NCBI GenBank assembly: GCA_963966185.1
Contig: CAWZYM010000217.1
Location: forward strand, 906,501 to 970,500
Length of the DNA: 64,000 nt
From: Rhabditoides inermis
Lineage: Eukaryota > Nematoda > Chromadorea > Rhabditida > Rhabditidae
Reading direction: 5' to 3'
The position numbers and the translations under genes are program-made. Numbering within the stretch: position 1 is the first letter of the stretch; each line of letters starts with the position of its first letter. The notes under the pieces were generated by a model. That model saw only the letters and a program-made list of their open reading frames with translations. It made no database searches and had not been told where the DNA came from. Below are positions 43,653 through 58,830 of the stretch, in pieces.

Positions 43653-46489
43653 CTCCACTCACCCCCTCCTTCTCCCCCTTCCCGCATGTGTTGGAAGAGT
43701 GTGTCGAATGCCCTGTCGAGCAGTCCCCTGGCTTCTAGCAGGAGTGCGGACGAGAGTGGGAGACGGGCGCTCGCCACCACATTCAGGCAGCGATCCGTGC
43801 GGGCAGCGAGAGACAACCAGTGCCACAGCCACTCCTACAACACTCCCTCCACTCACACATACATAAAGAGAATGGATGGAGGTGGAACGACTTGAATCGC
43901 TCACTCGTATCTTTCCATCGTCGTCTCCTGCCCGCAGCCTCTCTTGCAGGGCAGTGCACAGCAGTTCCTCGTCCCTCTTCTCGTCTCCTGTCAGAGTGCT
44001 CTCGCCCCTCTCCGCCTGATCGACAGAGCGCAACAGATCAGCTGAGCATGTCGGCGGAAATCGTTCTAGAAACACGAGAGTAGAGAACAGTTGAGAGAAC
44101 ACGGTTGAAGAAATGAAGACATGCCTCTCCTTCGCCCTCCCTCGGCTCTGACAGATGCATGATAAAGTGGTCGAGAACCAGTTCGGCACACTGAGACACC
44201 GACAGCTGGCACAGAGTCTGAAAAGCACGCCAATGACACAAACATGTTCAAGTTCATGCACGCAGTGTAAGACCATGTCTACCATACAGCCCAGGAATGA
44301 TTGGCATATGGACTCACGTTGAGCTGCGCGCGCACATACTCGGTCAGTGTGTCGCTCTCCTCTGCCGACATGGGAGTGCGCAGCACCTCCCCGATCAAAT
44401 CGAACACACCATCCTGAATGCACGCACATCGAGTACTTACTGCGTCAACATTCCCACCCACCACATCACTCGTGTCCTGCAGTGCGCATCGGATGAGATC
44501 GACGAAGCGACGCTGCTGAGTGAAGAGGAACGAGCAGATAGAACGTCTACAACACACTCATCCCTCTCCCCCTCTCTTCATCTCTCTCTCTCTCTCTCTC
44601 CCTCTCCCCCCTCTGCGCACCTGATAGGCGGTCTCTGTGCCAGCCGCAGCACCTTGTCTCCCTCTATGCCCGGCAGCGTCCGCAGCAGGTCCACGATAGC
44701 CGTGTCCAGCGACGCCTCGGGCGGACAGTACGACAGCGCAGTCTCCATCACCTGCAATGAGCCTGTATGAAAGGGCGAGTGACGACTGGAGATGCACAGG
44801 ACGACTACCTGTTGTGCCATCTGCACTGGCGCGTGTATCCTTGCAGTGGCGGCGAGGAGGGAGAGGAACCTGCAACGCACACAGTGCTCAACTGAACATC
44901 CACTCTCAGCCTTTGTTGCATCTTGTTATCATCTCCTTTTATTGTATGTCACGTGTTCTTGAAACCCCTTATAAACTATTACCTCAACAGCTCGGTGCAC
45001 TGCTCGGGCTGTCGGCTGGCGCACACCAGCTGACACACCACCTCGCACAGACGCTGCAGACGACCATCGTCCGAAGAGAACAGGCGCGAGTCAGCACACG
45101 TACAGATCATGTGAAGGAACTGGAGAGAGGGGGCGTCTCGTGTATGAGAGAGAAGGCAATCTAGATGCTCACCTGTTGTGCATCGAGCCGCAGCAGCAGT
45201 CTGAGATGGGGGTACTGCTCACTCGAGGCGACTCCGTCCTTGCCGCGAAGGGAGGTGATGCAGCGGTACACCTCAACCAACCACCTTGGAGAGAAAGCAA
45301 GATGTGTAGACGGATAAGATGAGGATACGCTATGCCACTGCCGACTTCAAGCGCGAGGCAAGATTTGTAGACACACAGGAATACAATGCTCAAATTACCA
45401 ACTAACTAAACATATTTCACAAATACAACATGGAAATTACCTTCAACGGCACTTCTTCGCGCAGGCCGTCGGGCAGCTCGCCTGGAATACAAACACGTAC
45501 ACTGTTCCTCTCTCTCCCCTCCCCCTCCTCCTCCTTCTTCTTCTTCTTCTCCTCCACCCACCAATGGGATAGGCGTTGCCGGCGAGACAGCAGTGCAAGT
45601 ACAGCATCAGTGTGTTCACCTGTTGCTGCTCCACATCTGACAGCAGCGACTGCTCCACCCAACCAGCCGCCTTATCTAGCATCTCCTGCAGCACAAAGTT
45701 ACAATCTCAATCTATCAATCAATTAATCAATCGTTTATCCGAAATCGTTATATCTGAATATGACAACACAATTATGATGATTTGAAAGTTACATAGTAAA
45801 CAATCTTTCACAGAAAAATGAAGGAAAGTGGATCAACTATACAAATAGTCAACAGTAGTGTAAGGATCACCTCTAGCGGTCCGAGATAGTCGAGGAGGGC
45901 TTTGTTCATCACGTAGATGATGCCATCGTAGAGACCGTTCTGGCGGCACGTAGACATCACCTCAACACATACATGTTGCGATAATGACCCAAACACAGAT
46001 ATGAACACTGGATACTGAAAAAAAAATCATAACACACTACTCTCCGAAACATGTCAGACGCAAAACAAGAGCCCAAAACACAAAACACAACGAAATGACT
46101 GAAACAACGTACGGTGTGAAGGTCGATGCACTCTATGGGAATGCGGCAGACAGACTGCTGGAGTTGCGAGAGACGGTCGCCCTCGATCAGCTGACACAGG
46201 TAGTCCGACACGAGAGACGGGGGAGGAGACTGGACAGATTGACACCTCTCTCTCCCTCCCTCCCTCCCTCCCTCTCCTGTCTCTCACCTGCTCCTGCAGC
46301 TTTCCATCCAGCACGTAGTCCTCGAGCAGTTCCAGCGCCGCCTGTTTGGAGAGGGCGTCCCTCTCCAGGCGAGGATACGCCACATCGTAGATGAACGAAT
46401 GGCGGTGGAGAAGGAAGCACACCCGGAGCAGAACCTCGATGTGACGCTGGAAGGGAGAGGTTGGAGAGAGAAAGGGAAAGAGAGAGAAA

Positions 46490-46557
<68 letters not shown>

Positions 46558-46792
46558 CACCCTATAGTGTGCTACCAGCTCAGCCACTCGTCCGCCCTTC
46601 ATCCCATCTGTCGTCGCTTCGAGGAGAGAAATTAGAGAGTCGTGGATCTGAATAGGGACCTATCGAGAAATCTCAGAATCAATAACACCCACCATAGTAG
46701 ATGCGTTGCTGAGAAAGGCTGGAGAGGCGCGTGTCTTGCCAGTGCACAGATCGCAAAGGTACAGAGCCGCCGAGATGGCGTCACCTCTGAAC

Positions 46793-46827
<35 letters not shown>

Positions 46828-47234
46828 ACCCTCTCTCTCTCTCTTCCCCTCACCTCTCTGCCATCCTCTCCAGCTGGTCCGCCTCCCCCAGCAGACTCAC
46901 CTCGAACACCGCATCTTCCCCCAGAACGTATACCTAAGGATATGTCGTGTACATTCATATCCAAGTAATCAGATGAACAAATATAGAATCCCAATGTGCT
47001 CACCGTGTCCGCTGCCTTGGCGACCGCCTGATAGCAAGCCAGCTCCGCCACGCATCGCATCGCCTCGCTCACCGCGCCTCCCGTGGCAAGACCCTACAAC
47101 AAACCACATCTTTCCATTCGGCGCAAAAACCTCGACCATCTTAGGTTCTTATGAATTATTTCGTATCATAATCATGTTTGCGATTCCGATCCGAATAAAC
47201 ATCTTGATTTGATTTGATTTTGAACAAACCACAG

Positions 47235-47273
<39 letters not shown>

Positions 47274-48380
47274 CCGTGCCCACCTTGAAGTCGGCAGTGG
47301 CATAGCGTATCCTCATCTCCTCCCCGTCTTCCTTCTCCAGTGGCAGGGTGCGGGCGGTGTGCAGATCCCACACCGCACACGCCTCCAGCTCGTCCACAAC
47401 CAGCACACTAACACAAGATGAAACTAATCAATAATGTTGACAGAGTGATGTTCCATAAACCGAGCGCTCACCTATCCCAATCTAGGCATTTTGCCAGTAC
47501 GAGTGTGCTGCCTGTCTGCACTGTCCTCTCCAGTCTCGCCGCCCTTCGATCCTTACCCAACACAGCACAGTCCACTAAGTACACACACACTGTCTGTCCT
47601 CGGGCGATCAGCAGCCGCACGAGCTTCGATTGGGGCTATAAAGGCATATTCTCATACATCTCTTCTTAAAGGATGCTAGTGGTGATATGAGAAAAGCGGA
47701 CGCCTACCTTGACACAGTAGTCGACAAGGGGCGGGGCATAGGGTGGTCCTTTAAGAGGAAATGCGCAGAGGACGGAGCCGCCGTTGCGAGTCGATACGAG
47801 CAGCACCTGAGTGGAGGAGACAGTGACAGACTGACAACACAGTATAGCGTACCTTTGAGAGTGACACGAGTACGAGGAGTGCGTGTTGTGGGATGTGCAG
47901 CATGTGCACCACCTCCCCATTGCAGCCAGAGAACACGCATCGGATCTCAACACACAACAATCACTATCAAATATATAATCACTTTATCAACTCTACTCTT
48001 TCCATCCCTAAACATACAGCACCTGTTCCTGCTTCCTCCCTGTGAGTTTTCTCGCGAACCGCAGTTCATACACCGACCCGCCACTGTCCAGCACAAGCAT
48101 ACTCCGGCTGCTGGAAGACATATTCTATTAGCCACGCCCTCTCACGCTCCGCCCACTTGGATAGGAACATCATCTGTAGCACTCCCTTGCCCGGTTGCAC
48201 AGCCTGCTCCGTGTGATTCGTCACCGCGCCCGAGCGGGCGTTCAGAATCTGAAACTTCTCACTCGTTCTGTACTCTATCTCTCTCTCTCTCTCTGTCTTC
48301 TAATACCGTCTCACACATCCCTCTTCCAATCATCACTACTTTTCTGAGATTCCTCCCTTTCTTTCCCCCTTCTCTCTCTC

Positions 48381-48427
<47 letters not shown>

Positions 48428-49222
48428 GCTCCCGCACCTTTATCCTGCCCCTGCCGTACCCGACTGCGACATGGCTTCCGTCGAGAGAAAATGCGGTGCA
48501 GGCTGCCGACTCCTCCTCCTTCCTCGCCACAGCAGACAGCTCCACGCGACCGTCCTGCACACACTCATATCCTTCCAGAAACTATCACACTCTCACACAT
48601 CCACATCTTCGACAAACATAGTGCGGACGGACCTTTGTGTTGAAGAGGAGGAGTGCTCCCCTGGCAGTGGCCACGGCGAGTCTGTCTCTGTGGGTGGCCA
48701 ACGCGCGCGCCTCACCGCACCTCCCACGCACACTCTGCAACTGGTGGCAGATCGAGTCTGAAAATCAAACATATATCACCACTTCATCACATGTTTTCAG
48801 CACATCCACGTCACTCACGCATCTTGCTCCACTTCAGCGGGCAGTCGAGCTTGTATGTGGGCGGGCTTGTGAGGGCGTGGCGCCGGCGGGCCAGCCGCCT
48901 CCGAGCACACTCGAGTCGTCGTCGGCCGGCTCCAACACACTCGCCACATCGAGAGCGCCCACCTGTAGATACATCACAGGGTGCGAATTCCATACAGGCT
49001 ATGTGATGAGTTATTACCATAACGCCCAAAATGTTCGCAATTCCGCTTATTCATAATATCACCAACACCCCAGAACGTGGAAATTGGATTTGGAAAAAAA
49101 TCGGTTTGACTGACATCGCGTAGCACGTCGTCGAGATCGAGTGAGGGAAGGGGGGCGTGGATGTCGAGGTCCAGATCGAGCCACGCCTCCTCCTCTTCCA
49201 CTGTGCCCACCGAACCCGACAT
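42792..49222 (-). CDS. VPS8: VPS8 homologue, CORVET tethering complex subunit
   Basis: VPS8 is the Rab5-binding subunit of the CORVET complex on early endosomes. The start is MSGSVGTVEEEEAWLDLDLD (49222). An N-terminal beta-propeller region lies at about 47.2-48.9 kb (for example VLLVSTRNGGSVLCAF). The helical part contains NGLYDGIIYVMNKALLDYLG (human: NRLYDAMIYVYNRGMNEFIS) at about 45.9 kb and YLHCCLAGNAYPIG (human: YISCCLAGRAYPLG) at about 45.6 kb, the matches that decide the identity. A RING-like end, CCILCGGGMDRAAYVLECGH followed by LMHMEC and CPC, sits at about 43.0 kb. The protein ends PIVLAPAASRFA. Around 25 short exons are separated by small introns, several filled with (CT)n. Individual exon borders are not all resolved. 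RING Cys/His spacing is compressed relative to human VPS8. Confidence 0.85.
47236..47274. repeat. (AAC)n trinucleotide microsatellite
   Basis: About thirteen AAC units in a VPS8 intron. Confidence 0.9.
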
Positions 49223-49786
49223 GGGCTGCAAACAAACTAACAAACATACAAACAAACAAGAAACTGGTAAACAAGAAAACAACCAATCAACCCAGTGCTG
49301 TTGAAAATAAACAAAGGTACTTTGGTGACACGCCCCATTGCGGTGACACTGGCTCGCATACATAAACAATCGCGCACGGCCTCATCCGAATGCCTTTATA
49401 TTTCATAAATACGAATTTACAAGCGAGTAAAACTATATAAATAAATAACTGTGTATTACAAAGTGCATACAGAAAACCAAGTTCATAAAAAATATCACAC
49501 ACGCTGAGAGAGTGCGAAACGGGGCCCAAAAGAGAGAGAGAGAGAGAGAGAGAGACATCACACATTCAATATTCTCGGTCAGAACAGTTATTAGAAGGGA
49601 GGGAGCGAGAAATAAATAACCAATAAATTGGCAGGCGAACCGCGTTGACAAAAGGCCACTCATCACTAAGGGAGAGACTATTGCACTCGCCTCGCACAAA
49701 CAAGCAGGCGCGAACGCCGATCACAGACAGCAACAAGGGAAGCGCGGATCAAGGAGCGGGTGGGCGGGGCTGGCGGGGGCGGGGCC
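49223..49786. other. intergenic between GMPPB and VPS8 (both minus)
   Basis: Contains caaa/aaac-rich DNA at 49228-49275 and a (GA)n at 49531-49555. No gene. Should hold the VPS8 promoter and the GMPPB 3' UTR. Confidence 0.45.
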
Positions 49787-52700
49787 TCACATGATAATGT
49801 CCGGCTCGGGCACGTTGGCCGAGATGGCCTTGTGCGGCAGCACGCGAGCGCCGTTCAGATACAACTCGTCGTGCACGACCTGGGAGAGAGGGAGTAAACA
49901 AACAAACAAACAAAATAAACCAACAAACAAACAAGTAAACAAACAGCTGACTCACCACATCGTCGCCCATCACACACGTGTTTCTCGGCGCGCACCCAGC
50001 GGCCGATCGTGCACTTGCGACCGACGATAGACTGCTTCACCTACAACCACCACACAGCCTCTCTTTGCTCTAATAAAAACGACTTGAATACAATCTGTCC
50101 GAATAGACGGCGGACACCTGTACCCCCTGCCGTGTGTTCGTTCACGTACCCATGAGTGTGTCCGGATGACCGAGTCGGAGAGGATGGTACACTGTCGCAG
50201 ACACACGCCGTCCTCGATACGCACCCGCGGACCGATCACCTACACACATGCATCAAACTCACGAAACATGCTGTTTTCATCATACCACTATTAACTGACA
50301 TCATACGTTATTAATTTAGGAGTACCAGTCAATGTTAAACACTCAACATCAACAATCATCAGAGAAACGAAAAACGAACAACAAAAAAGCGATTGGAACT
50401 CACGACGTCGGGTCCGATTCTGCAGTTGGCGCCGATCTCGGCGGTGGATCGACGAGAACATTGCCGTGGATGTAGTCTCCGGACGCCAGTTGGGCAGGAG
50501 CAGACGAGCGCTTGTGGCGGAGGAACAGAGACATGCCTGCAACACAACGGCTTCGATCTCGGTACACATGCAGACATGCTTTCATGAGAGAATTGGATAA
50601 AATGGGCGAAAGGGAGTGAAAAGGAGAAAGGAAAAGAGACACGCACCGGTGAGGAAGTCCTTGGGCTGTCCCACGTCCATCCAGAATCCAGGCAGCACAA
50701 ACGCAAACAGGTTGTCGCTCATCGCCATAGACGGGAAGATCTACACGGCAGTCAATGAACATGCAGCAGAACAAGACATGCGAGTACAAACCGCCCCCAC
50801 CCACCTCCTTCTCGATCGACGTGGGCTTGAGGTGATGCGGTCAAGGATCGACGGGCTGAACACCTACGTAAAGCAATAGTTTCTTGGAATTGCAAGCGTG
50901 AATCTAATTGATCGTTAATGGCAATAAATCAGCTTTCTATCGTGATGTTCGAAATAAAATGCATCCCGATGGTGGCATCGGCGCAATTTGTCACGATGAT
51001 ATTTTCATTCACAATGCGCTGGACAAATGTGAGATCTTTGCTGACTATTTTGAATCAGTTTATCGCGATTCCATCACACCACCTGGTGCTGACTTGCCTA
51101 AACTACCACATTCACTTGATATGATTGACATTACCCTTCTCGAAGTTCATAAAATCATTTCCAAACTCGATTCCAAATATAACACTTCTCCAGATGGTAT
51201 TAACAACGTGTTTCTGAAACGTACGGCAACTTCCATATCGGTTCCATTGACGATTCTTTTTGCAATGTCCATGTCTGTCAGAGAAATCCCATCTATTTGG
51301 AAAGAAGCTTGGGTGAAACCATTATTCAAAAAAGGCGCACGTGAATCTGTCTCAACTACAGACCGATTTCTCTCACATGTAGCATCTCTAAAGTTATGGA
51401 AAGAATATGCGTTCAGCAGATTACAAAATACTTAGAAAAGCACAACCTACTCTCCAAAAAACAATTTGGTTTTCCGCAAAAATCGATCCACTAATGCACA
51501 ACTAATTGAATGTCATATGAATTGGTGCAAGCATATTTCATCTGGTTCCGTAATAGATTGCATCTATTTCGACTTTAAAAAAGCATTTGATACCATCAAC
51601 CATGACCTTCTTTTCAAGAAACTTGACGCTATCGGTATTCGCGGTAATGCTCTCGGCTGGATAATTGAATTTCTCAAAAATCGCAAGCAATCTGTTATGA
51701 TTGGATCTAAGCGTTCCTCACCGCGCACTGTTAATTGTGCGTTCCACAAGGTTCGTGTCTTGGACCCTTGCTGTTCAACATTTTCATAGATAACATTCCT
51801 GATAATTTACCAGATGGCGTTTATTATGCGCTTTATGCAGACGATTTGAAAATTTACTTTCCTTTTGATTTTACCAGTACTTCTGCGAAGTCTATTTTCC
51901 AAAAAGCCATTGACATAGTCGCAGCATGGTCAGCTTCATGGGGACTTCAGATATCCACTGAGAAAACTCAAATATTGCATGTAGGCAAGCGGAATCCAAA
52001 GCACACTTATATCGTCCACGACTCAACTCTCAAACCAGTAGATTCTGCAAAGGATCTTGGTATTCTCCATGAGTAATAACTTATTGTTCCGTGATCATTT
52101 CAAACAAATAATTCAACAAACTCTGTATTCTATAAATGATTTTTTTCGGACATACAAAACACGAAATCCCACACTACTGATCACCGCATACACAACCTAT
52201 TTTCGCTGTAAATTAGAATATTGCACTGAGCTCTGGAACCCTACTGATGTTGCTTCTGTAAACCTAATTGAGAACATACAACGCTATTATACTCGTCGTG
52301 TGTGTCAGCGTATCGGGCGCAGCCTATCATATCCTCAACGCCTTGAGCTTTTCAATCTTCAAACTCTCGAAAATAGACGATTCTTGAATGATGTCACATA
52401 CATTCACAAAGTAATCCACTCGAAAACTATATTGGACTATCATGGTCTTTTTGCAATTATTCCATCTCGTACTCGTGGCTCTCATGAATTTAGAATTGTT
52501 CCATCATTTGATCACACAGGCCGTACCAGCACTTTTTTAAGCAGAACCTTCGCAATATGGAATGCGCTTTCTCGTGACCTAATCTCCATCAATGATCCCT
52601 CTATCTTCAAATCACAACTCTCTACATTAGATCTCATGCCACCTAGCAAATTGCGCAACCTATAGAGAGCTCTCCCCCCACTTCCTTTTCCATGTAATAC

Positions 52701-52910
52701 TATGTGATTATGTTCGTGTTCAATATCATTGAAACCCCGTTTATACCTGCCGTTTGTATTGCTCACTTTTTGTTTATAATTGCGTTTTTTTTTTTTTCCA
52801 TGTTATCGGTAATAAACCTATCTATCTATCTATCTAACACGTACAGGCCCGCGTTGATCTTGTTGCCCACGTACTCCTACAACATATGCCGCTTCCCTCA
52901 CCCTCCGCTT

Positions 52911-52954
<44 letters not shown>

Positions 52955-53730
52955 CTAACCTGCGGTTTCTCGACAAACTCGGCGATCTTGCCGCTCTCCT
53001 CGTCAAACACCACCACTCCATATTTAGACGGCTCCTCCACCTCAAATTAATCAATACTATCACTCGGTTCCCTCCTTCCCCGCACCTTGGTGACGGCGAT
53101 GGTGCCCTCCTTGCCGTGCTTTCTGTGGAAGTCGATCATCTGCTGGAATGGGAAGTCGCAGATGACGTCACTGTTGAGGACGAAGAAGGGGTCCAAGCCG
53201 TCCAGGTACTGCCTGAAATCGATTCGGATAAAATATATAACGGAAGTAAGTTAAAATCAAAACCACTCAAATTTGATAGACACAAGTTTTTTGTACCATT
53301 CATCACACAAAACATTCAAAACGCAGACATAATGATTACAGATGGCTTGAAAACGATAATCTCTCATAATACTACAGTTCGAAGTGATTTCCAATCGCAC
53401 CGACCTGGCTAGGGCGAGGGGGTCCGGCGGTGCCGAGCGGCTCTTCCTCAAGGGAGAAGTGGAGGCGCACGCCCAGCCTCTCCGCGTGCTGAGACATCTC
53501 CTGCTCCAGCTGCTCCGCGCGGTAGCTGCACAAGGGCCTTCTCCAACCGATGTCTCCCTCCCCACTCACCTCACAGCCAGCACCACATCGGTGACTCCGA
53601 CCGCCGCGAGTGCCTCCATCTGGTGCAGCATCATCGGCTTGTTGGCGAACTCCACCAGCGGCTTGGGCTGGGTGAGCGTCAGCGGGCGCAGCCGCGTCCC
53701 GTACCCACCGACCAGAATCAGCGCCTTCAT
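49787..53730 (-). CDS. GMPPB: mannose-1-phosphate guanylyltransferase beta (GDP-mannose pyrophosphorylase)
   Basis: Makes GDP-mannose from mannose-1-phosphate and GTP in the cytosol, the donor for N-glycans, GPI anchors and O-mannose. The start is [20 protein letters not shown] (53730), with the nucleotide-binding GGxGxRL motif. Further blocks: [112 protein letters not shown] and the left-handed helix repeats ([26 protein letters not shown]), ending [20 protein letters not shown] and PEPDIIM. Exon order and length (about 360 residues) match the family. Three single-base shifts interrupt the frame: five G instead of four at 53418-53422, one base missing near 50446, and TTT instead of TT at 49981-49983. 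They are probably sequence errors. One intron (50864-52840) consists of a retrotransposon. Confidence 0.93.
50864..52840 (+). mobile_element. Jockey/CR1-like non-LTR retrotransposon exactly filling a GMPPB intron
   Basis: The element runs 50864-52835 on the plus strand, antisense to GMPPB. It ends with a poly-T/AT region and (TATC)n at 52812-52835. A 5-bp repeat, aacac, is found on both sides (50859-50863 and 52836-52840). It is 5' truncated: the first codons, [14 protein letters not shown], already belong to the RT upstream region. The RT is broken into four frames at 50908-51435, 51480-51750, 51735-52070 and 52060-52665 with motifs [57 protein letters not shown] (catalytic box intact) and the C-terminal [20 protein letters not shown] and [12 protein letters not shown]. 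Frameshifts and a stop make it inactive as read. On the minus strand its borders read TAC|gtgtta and acgtag|GTG, a legal intron. Confidence 0.92.
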
Positions 53731-55300
53731 CCTAAAACGGCAGAGTGAACGGTGTAGGAAAGGGCGAGATTATTCGAAATGCGCAGTCAAACAGCGAGCA
53801 TGGATGCGTTTCTTTGTGGAGTGGCAGAATCGCCCCGTGGCAGAGAGCGTGCGCGAATGGCGAGTAGGCATTTGATTCGATAGGATGAATCACAATAGGG
53901 CCACGTAGACATCGCATACACAGCCGGGCACACACACCACGCACGCAACCTGCCTCGTCCACTAGTGCAACTGATAAGCACGCATGAACAGAGATAATGC
54001 AACGCCACGACCATCCCACTCTGCCTCATCACACGCAATTCGTGAATCATTAGTGTGGCGTGATTGAAGGTACAACCCTCAAACGGCATAGTAGTGAGAG
54101 AGAGAGGGAGGGAGAGAGAAGAGAGAGAGTAGTGTGTATGGTGTGTATACAAATATGCCAACTAGCGCGTGTATGGAGCTGCGTGCGCGGTCACTCTTAG
54201 AAACGGCACTCATCAGCCAGGGGACGAATGGCACTCGCAATCACGGGAGGCGATTGTGTCTGTTTGAACAGGAAGGGCGGGGGGTTGGAATGTACCCATA
54301 GCTGTATCCCGTTATGGATTGATCCACATCCACACACAACACTCTGCAGACATTAGGTCACTTTCGTGCGGCCGCTAGATTTCATTCATTCACAAATCCG
54401 AAACGGATATATCATTAGCTCTCGTCTGCTTGGCTACGCACGCACACTCGCAACAACATGTTCTTCCGTGTAGCCATCGCAGACGAGGCTAGCACGCCCC
54501 AGATACCATCGCCCACATCCGACCATTGAACTAATCCCTAGATGAACACAAACAACGCGAGAGAGTGCACACGGTGACAGACAGGAACACAAACGATGTG
54601 TCGGAGGCGAAGAGAGACAATAGAGAGCGTGGCTAAACACATTTGATAGTGTTGGAACGGTTCTATCGAGATCTGGCAACATCTGCGAATCAAGTTTCAT
54701 ACCACGAATCACATTGAATGTATTATTATAATCAAAATTCATCAAAATAAAGCGCCAAATTTCAAATTCTGATAATTCCTTTATTAGTGAAAGAGACGTT
54801 AGTTCAAATGCACTACGATCATTCCTCGCGGAATCTTGACACTACGATATTTTATTATATTTTCGAAAATATTTTATCAACTTCGCAGATGAGTTTGCTT
54901 CTTCAGACTGATTTATGATATAGATATATTTGTGTTAGCCCGTATTCGCACTTCGAACTGCAAATGTTGCATCGTCATCCTGAGACACGCCCGCGCTCGC
55001 CCATGTTGTTGTTTGCATGCTTTTCGACACATAATCATTGATTGCCCACGTTATGTGATATTCTACCTGTCCTCGATTTCGTATCCTTTTCTACGCCGAG
55101 CTTTTCCCGTTTGTTGGTGGGCGCAGCGGACTCGCTACCACTCCCGACACCGCGTCTTTTGTTGTTCACAGTGCGCGCGGATCGAATCGCCTATATACTC
55201 TTCTCTTTTCCACTACCCACGCATATTCCTCTATTGATTGGATTGCCACCTCACCTACTCTTTTTCCGGTCCGGCGGCGGCTTCACTCGGGTCCTCCGGA
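53731..55300. other. intergenic, divergent promoters of GMPPB (minus) and DNAJC25 (plus)
   Basis: About 1.6 kb without a recognisable gene. Contains a short gagag stretch at 54095-54130. No element or RNA gene was recognised. Confidence 0.4.
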
Positions 55301-57035
<1,735 letters not shown>

Positions 57036-57173
57036 GCGGGGCACGAGAACCTTCCCCCTTTCACGCTCACGCAGCTTCCCCTAATATTTATGTTTTATGA
57101 TTTGAATTCATAATACTGTGATACCGTAACCGCCTAGGATATGGAATTGTTGAGTTTGAAAGCGATTTTGCGT

Positions 57174-57179
57174 AATAAA
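57174..57179 (+). terminator. polyadenylation signal of DNAJC25
   Basis: AATAAA, 139 bp after the stop codon. Confidence 0.65.
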
Positions 57180-57520
57180 CGTTTTAAAAAATATTATGTT
57201 CATCACGACAAAGAGTTTCGTAGTATTAAATTCCTCTCCCTCTCCGCGGTTTCGAAATAATCAACATAATGTAGAAAAGGTGTTCATCGAGACTCGCCCG
57301 CCAGGAAACCGACGACGACGACGACGACAGCGTCCGCGCGTCTTAACACAACATACCCAACCCAACCCCCCGCATCTCCATACATCCGCATTCCTCACAT
57401 CACCCTGTTGTCCACTCATTTGGAACTCATTTGGAAGTGGCCACTCCTCATTTGCCTCGCCGCCTAATGCGGCGCGGTCTGTGAATAATCACCCTGTCGC
57501 CGTCCGTTCCACCCTATCCA

Positions 57521-58048
57521 GTGTGTCAGCGCTCGCCTGCCTCGACTACTCTTCTGCTGTTCAGCCCTCTGCTCCTGCCACTCTCCTTCTCTTTGCGACT
57601 CTCCCCGCCGCCTACGCTGCAGCAGCCAGCAGCAGCCACCAACTGCCCCGTCGACACTTGCCACTCCGGAGGTAACCACTATCGATCAGTTATCGATTGT
57701 TGCTCCATTTCAGGGAAGGAGGAGATGTTGAGTGTGCGGAAGTGGGACGGCGGTCAGATGTGTCAGTTCAAGGCGTATCTCAAAGAGACGGTCACTCCCG
57801 TCGCCGGTTGCGTCTTCAAGCCCAACCGGATGCCTACGACCACTACCGCTTCCTCCACCATTCAAGCCGTCACCGCATCTGCACACTCCACTCCCGCCTC
57901 CACAGAAGGCCCCCGCCGAGTCTGTCTCTGCGGCCACTCACACTCTCTGCCCTGGCTATTGCTGTGGCTGCTTTCTTATAGTTTTCGCCTCCACCCCCGC
58001 TCAATTGTCAAGTGTACTTTAGTCAACTTTCTTCTTAGTGTACTTTAG
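57521..58048 (+). CDS. possible small secreted or GPI-anchored protein, unrecognised
   Basis: Two exons, up to 57671 and from 57714, join in frame at CHSG|GKEE. The first exon is hydrophobic (TLLLFSPLLLPLSFSLRL) with no clear ATG in this frame. The second reads MLSVRKWDGGQMCQFKAYLK, TVTPVAGCVFKPN and a Thr/Ser-rich stretch. In this frame the tail is LPWLLLWLLSYSF and beyond; in the +1 frame it would be LTLSALAIAVAAFL and stop at 57981, which looks more like a GPI-attachment signal. Given the many single-base shifts nearby, either may be right. AATAAA at 58080. No family recognised. Confidence 0.4.
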   Translation: MCQRSPASTTLLLFSPLLLPLSFSLRLSPPPTLQQPAAATNCPVDTCHSGGNHYRSVIDCCSISGKEEMLSVRKWDGGQMCQFKAYLKETVTPVAGCVFKPNRMPTTTTASSTIQAVTASAHSTPASTEGPRRVCLCGHSHSLPWLLLWLLSYSFRLHPRSIVKCTLVNFLLSVL

Positions 58049-58808
58049 TCATTTGTCTTGTACGTGTAATGGCAGGTTTAATAAAGATTTTGAAGCTTAA
58101 TTTTATGATTAGTTTTTATCACTGCGACTTGGCGTGGAGGAGTGACTGTGACTTGCATGTGAGTGCATGCATTGGCTTTATGTTCCCGACATTTCTCCAG
58201 TTCAAATCGCGCCAGCACCTTTCGTACACCATGACAAAGCGGCCCGCGCCAGCCGTCTGCGTCTCTCCCCTCTCAAACACTTCGCCCACTTACAGTACTC
58301 GAAAGTAAAACAAAGCAATCAAACTGAACGTTATAAAAAAAAAACGTTTTTGTTAACCCAAAGTCACAAAAAAAATTACGAATTACTCACAAACACGTTT
58401 ATTATCTAAAACACAACAAGGGACGGGTGGAACCACGATTGACGTACATATTCAACAATAACATGGGGGTTGTAGAACTTGCATTAGATTATATAAATAG
58501 TGAGAAAAATGGAAATGAACAAGGTAGGGTGGCGCCAGAGCAGCTGAAAAGCACGCATTTGATCATTATCCCACTCCTACTATTCCCCTACAGTGCTTAG
58601 CTTACCTTTGAAGTCTAAACTCAATCTCACACACTACTCGAAATATGGACAACGCGCAACACTTGGAAACAAATTTGACCAACCTGTCGCACACTAACCT
58701 TTAGGGACTATCGCAGACAGCTACAGCAATACTGCGAAATTCGTGAACTCATACTAACATACTGTCTACGGAACAAACAAAATAGTTTAGTTACCTGTTG
58801 GTTAGACT
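58049..58808. other. 3' flanks of two convergent genes
   Basis: AATAAA at 58080-58085 belongs to the upstream gene. A donor-like gtaagt on the minus strand at 58808 suggests that the ZNF207 transcript continues with further exons here, but no coding part is recognisable. Confidence 0.4.
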
Positions 58809-58830
58809 TACCTCGGTGGAGATCTCCGCT

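Noticed and set aside
49787..53730. GMPPB as a pseudogene
   Set aside because: Three frameshifts and an inserted element suggest decay, but similar one-base shifts occur in other essential genes here, all domains and splice sites are kept, and the insert is bounded by legal splice sites. Not excluded, but not preferred.
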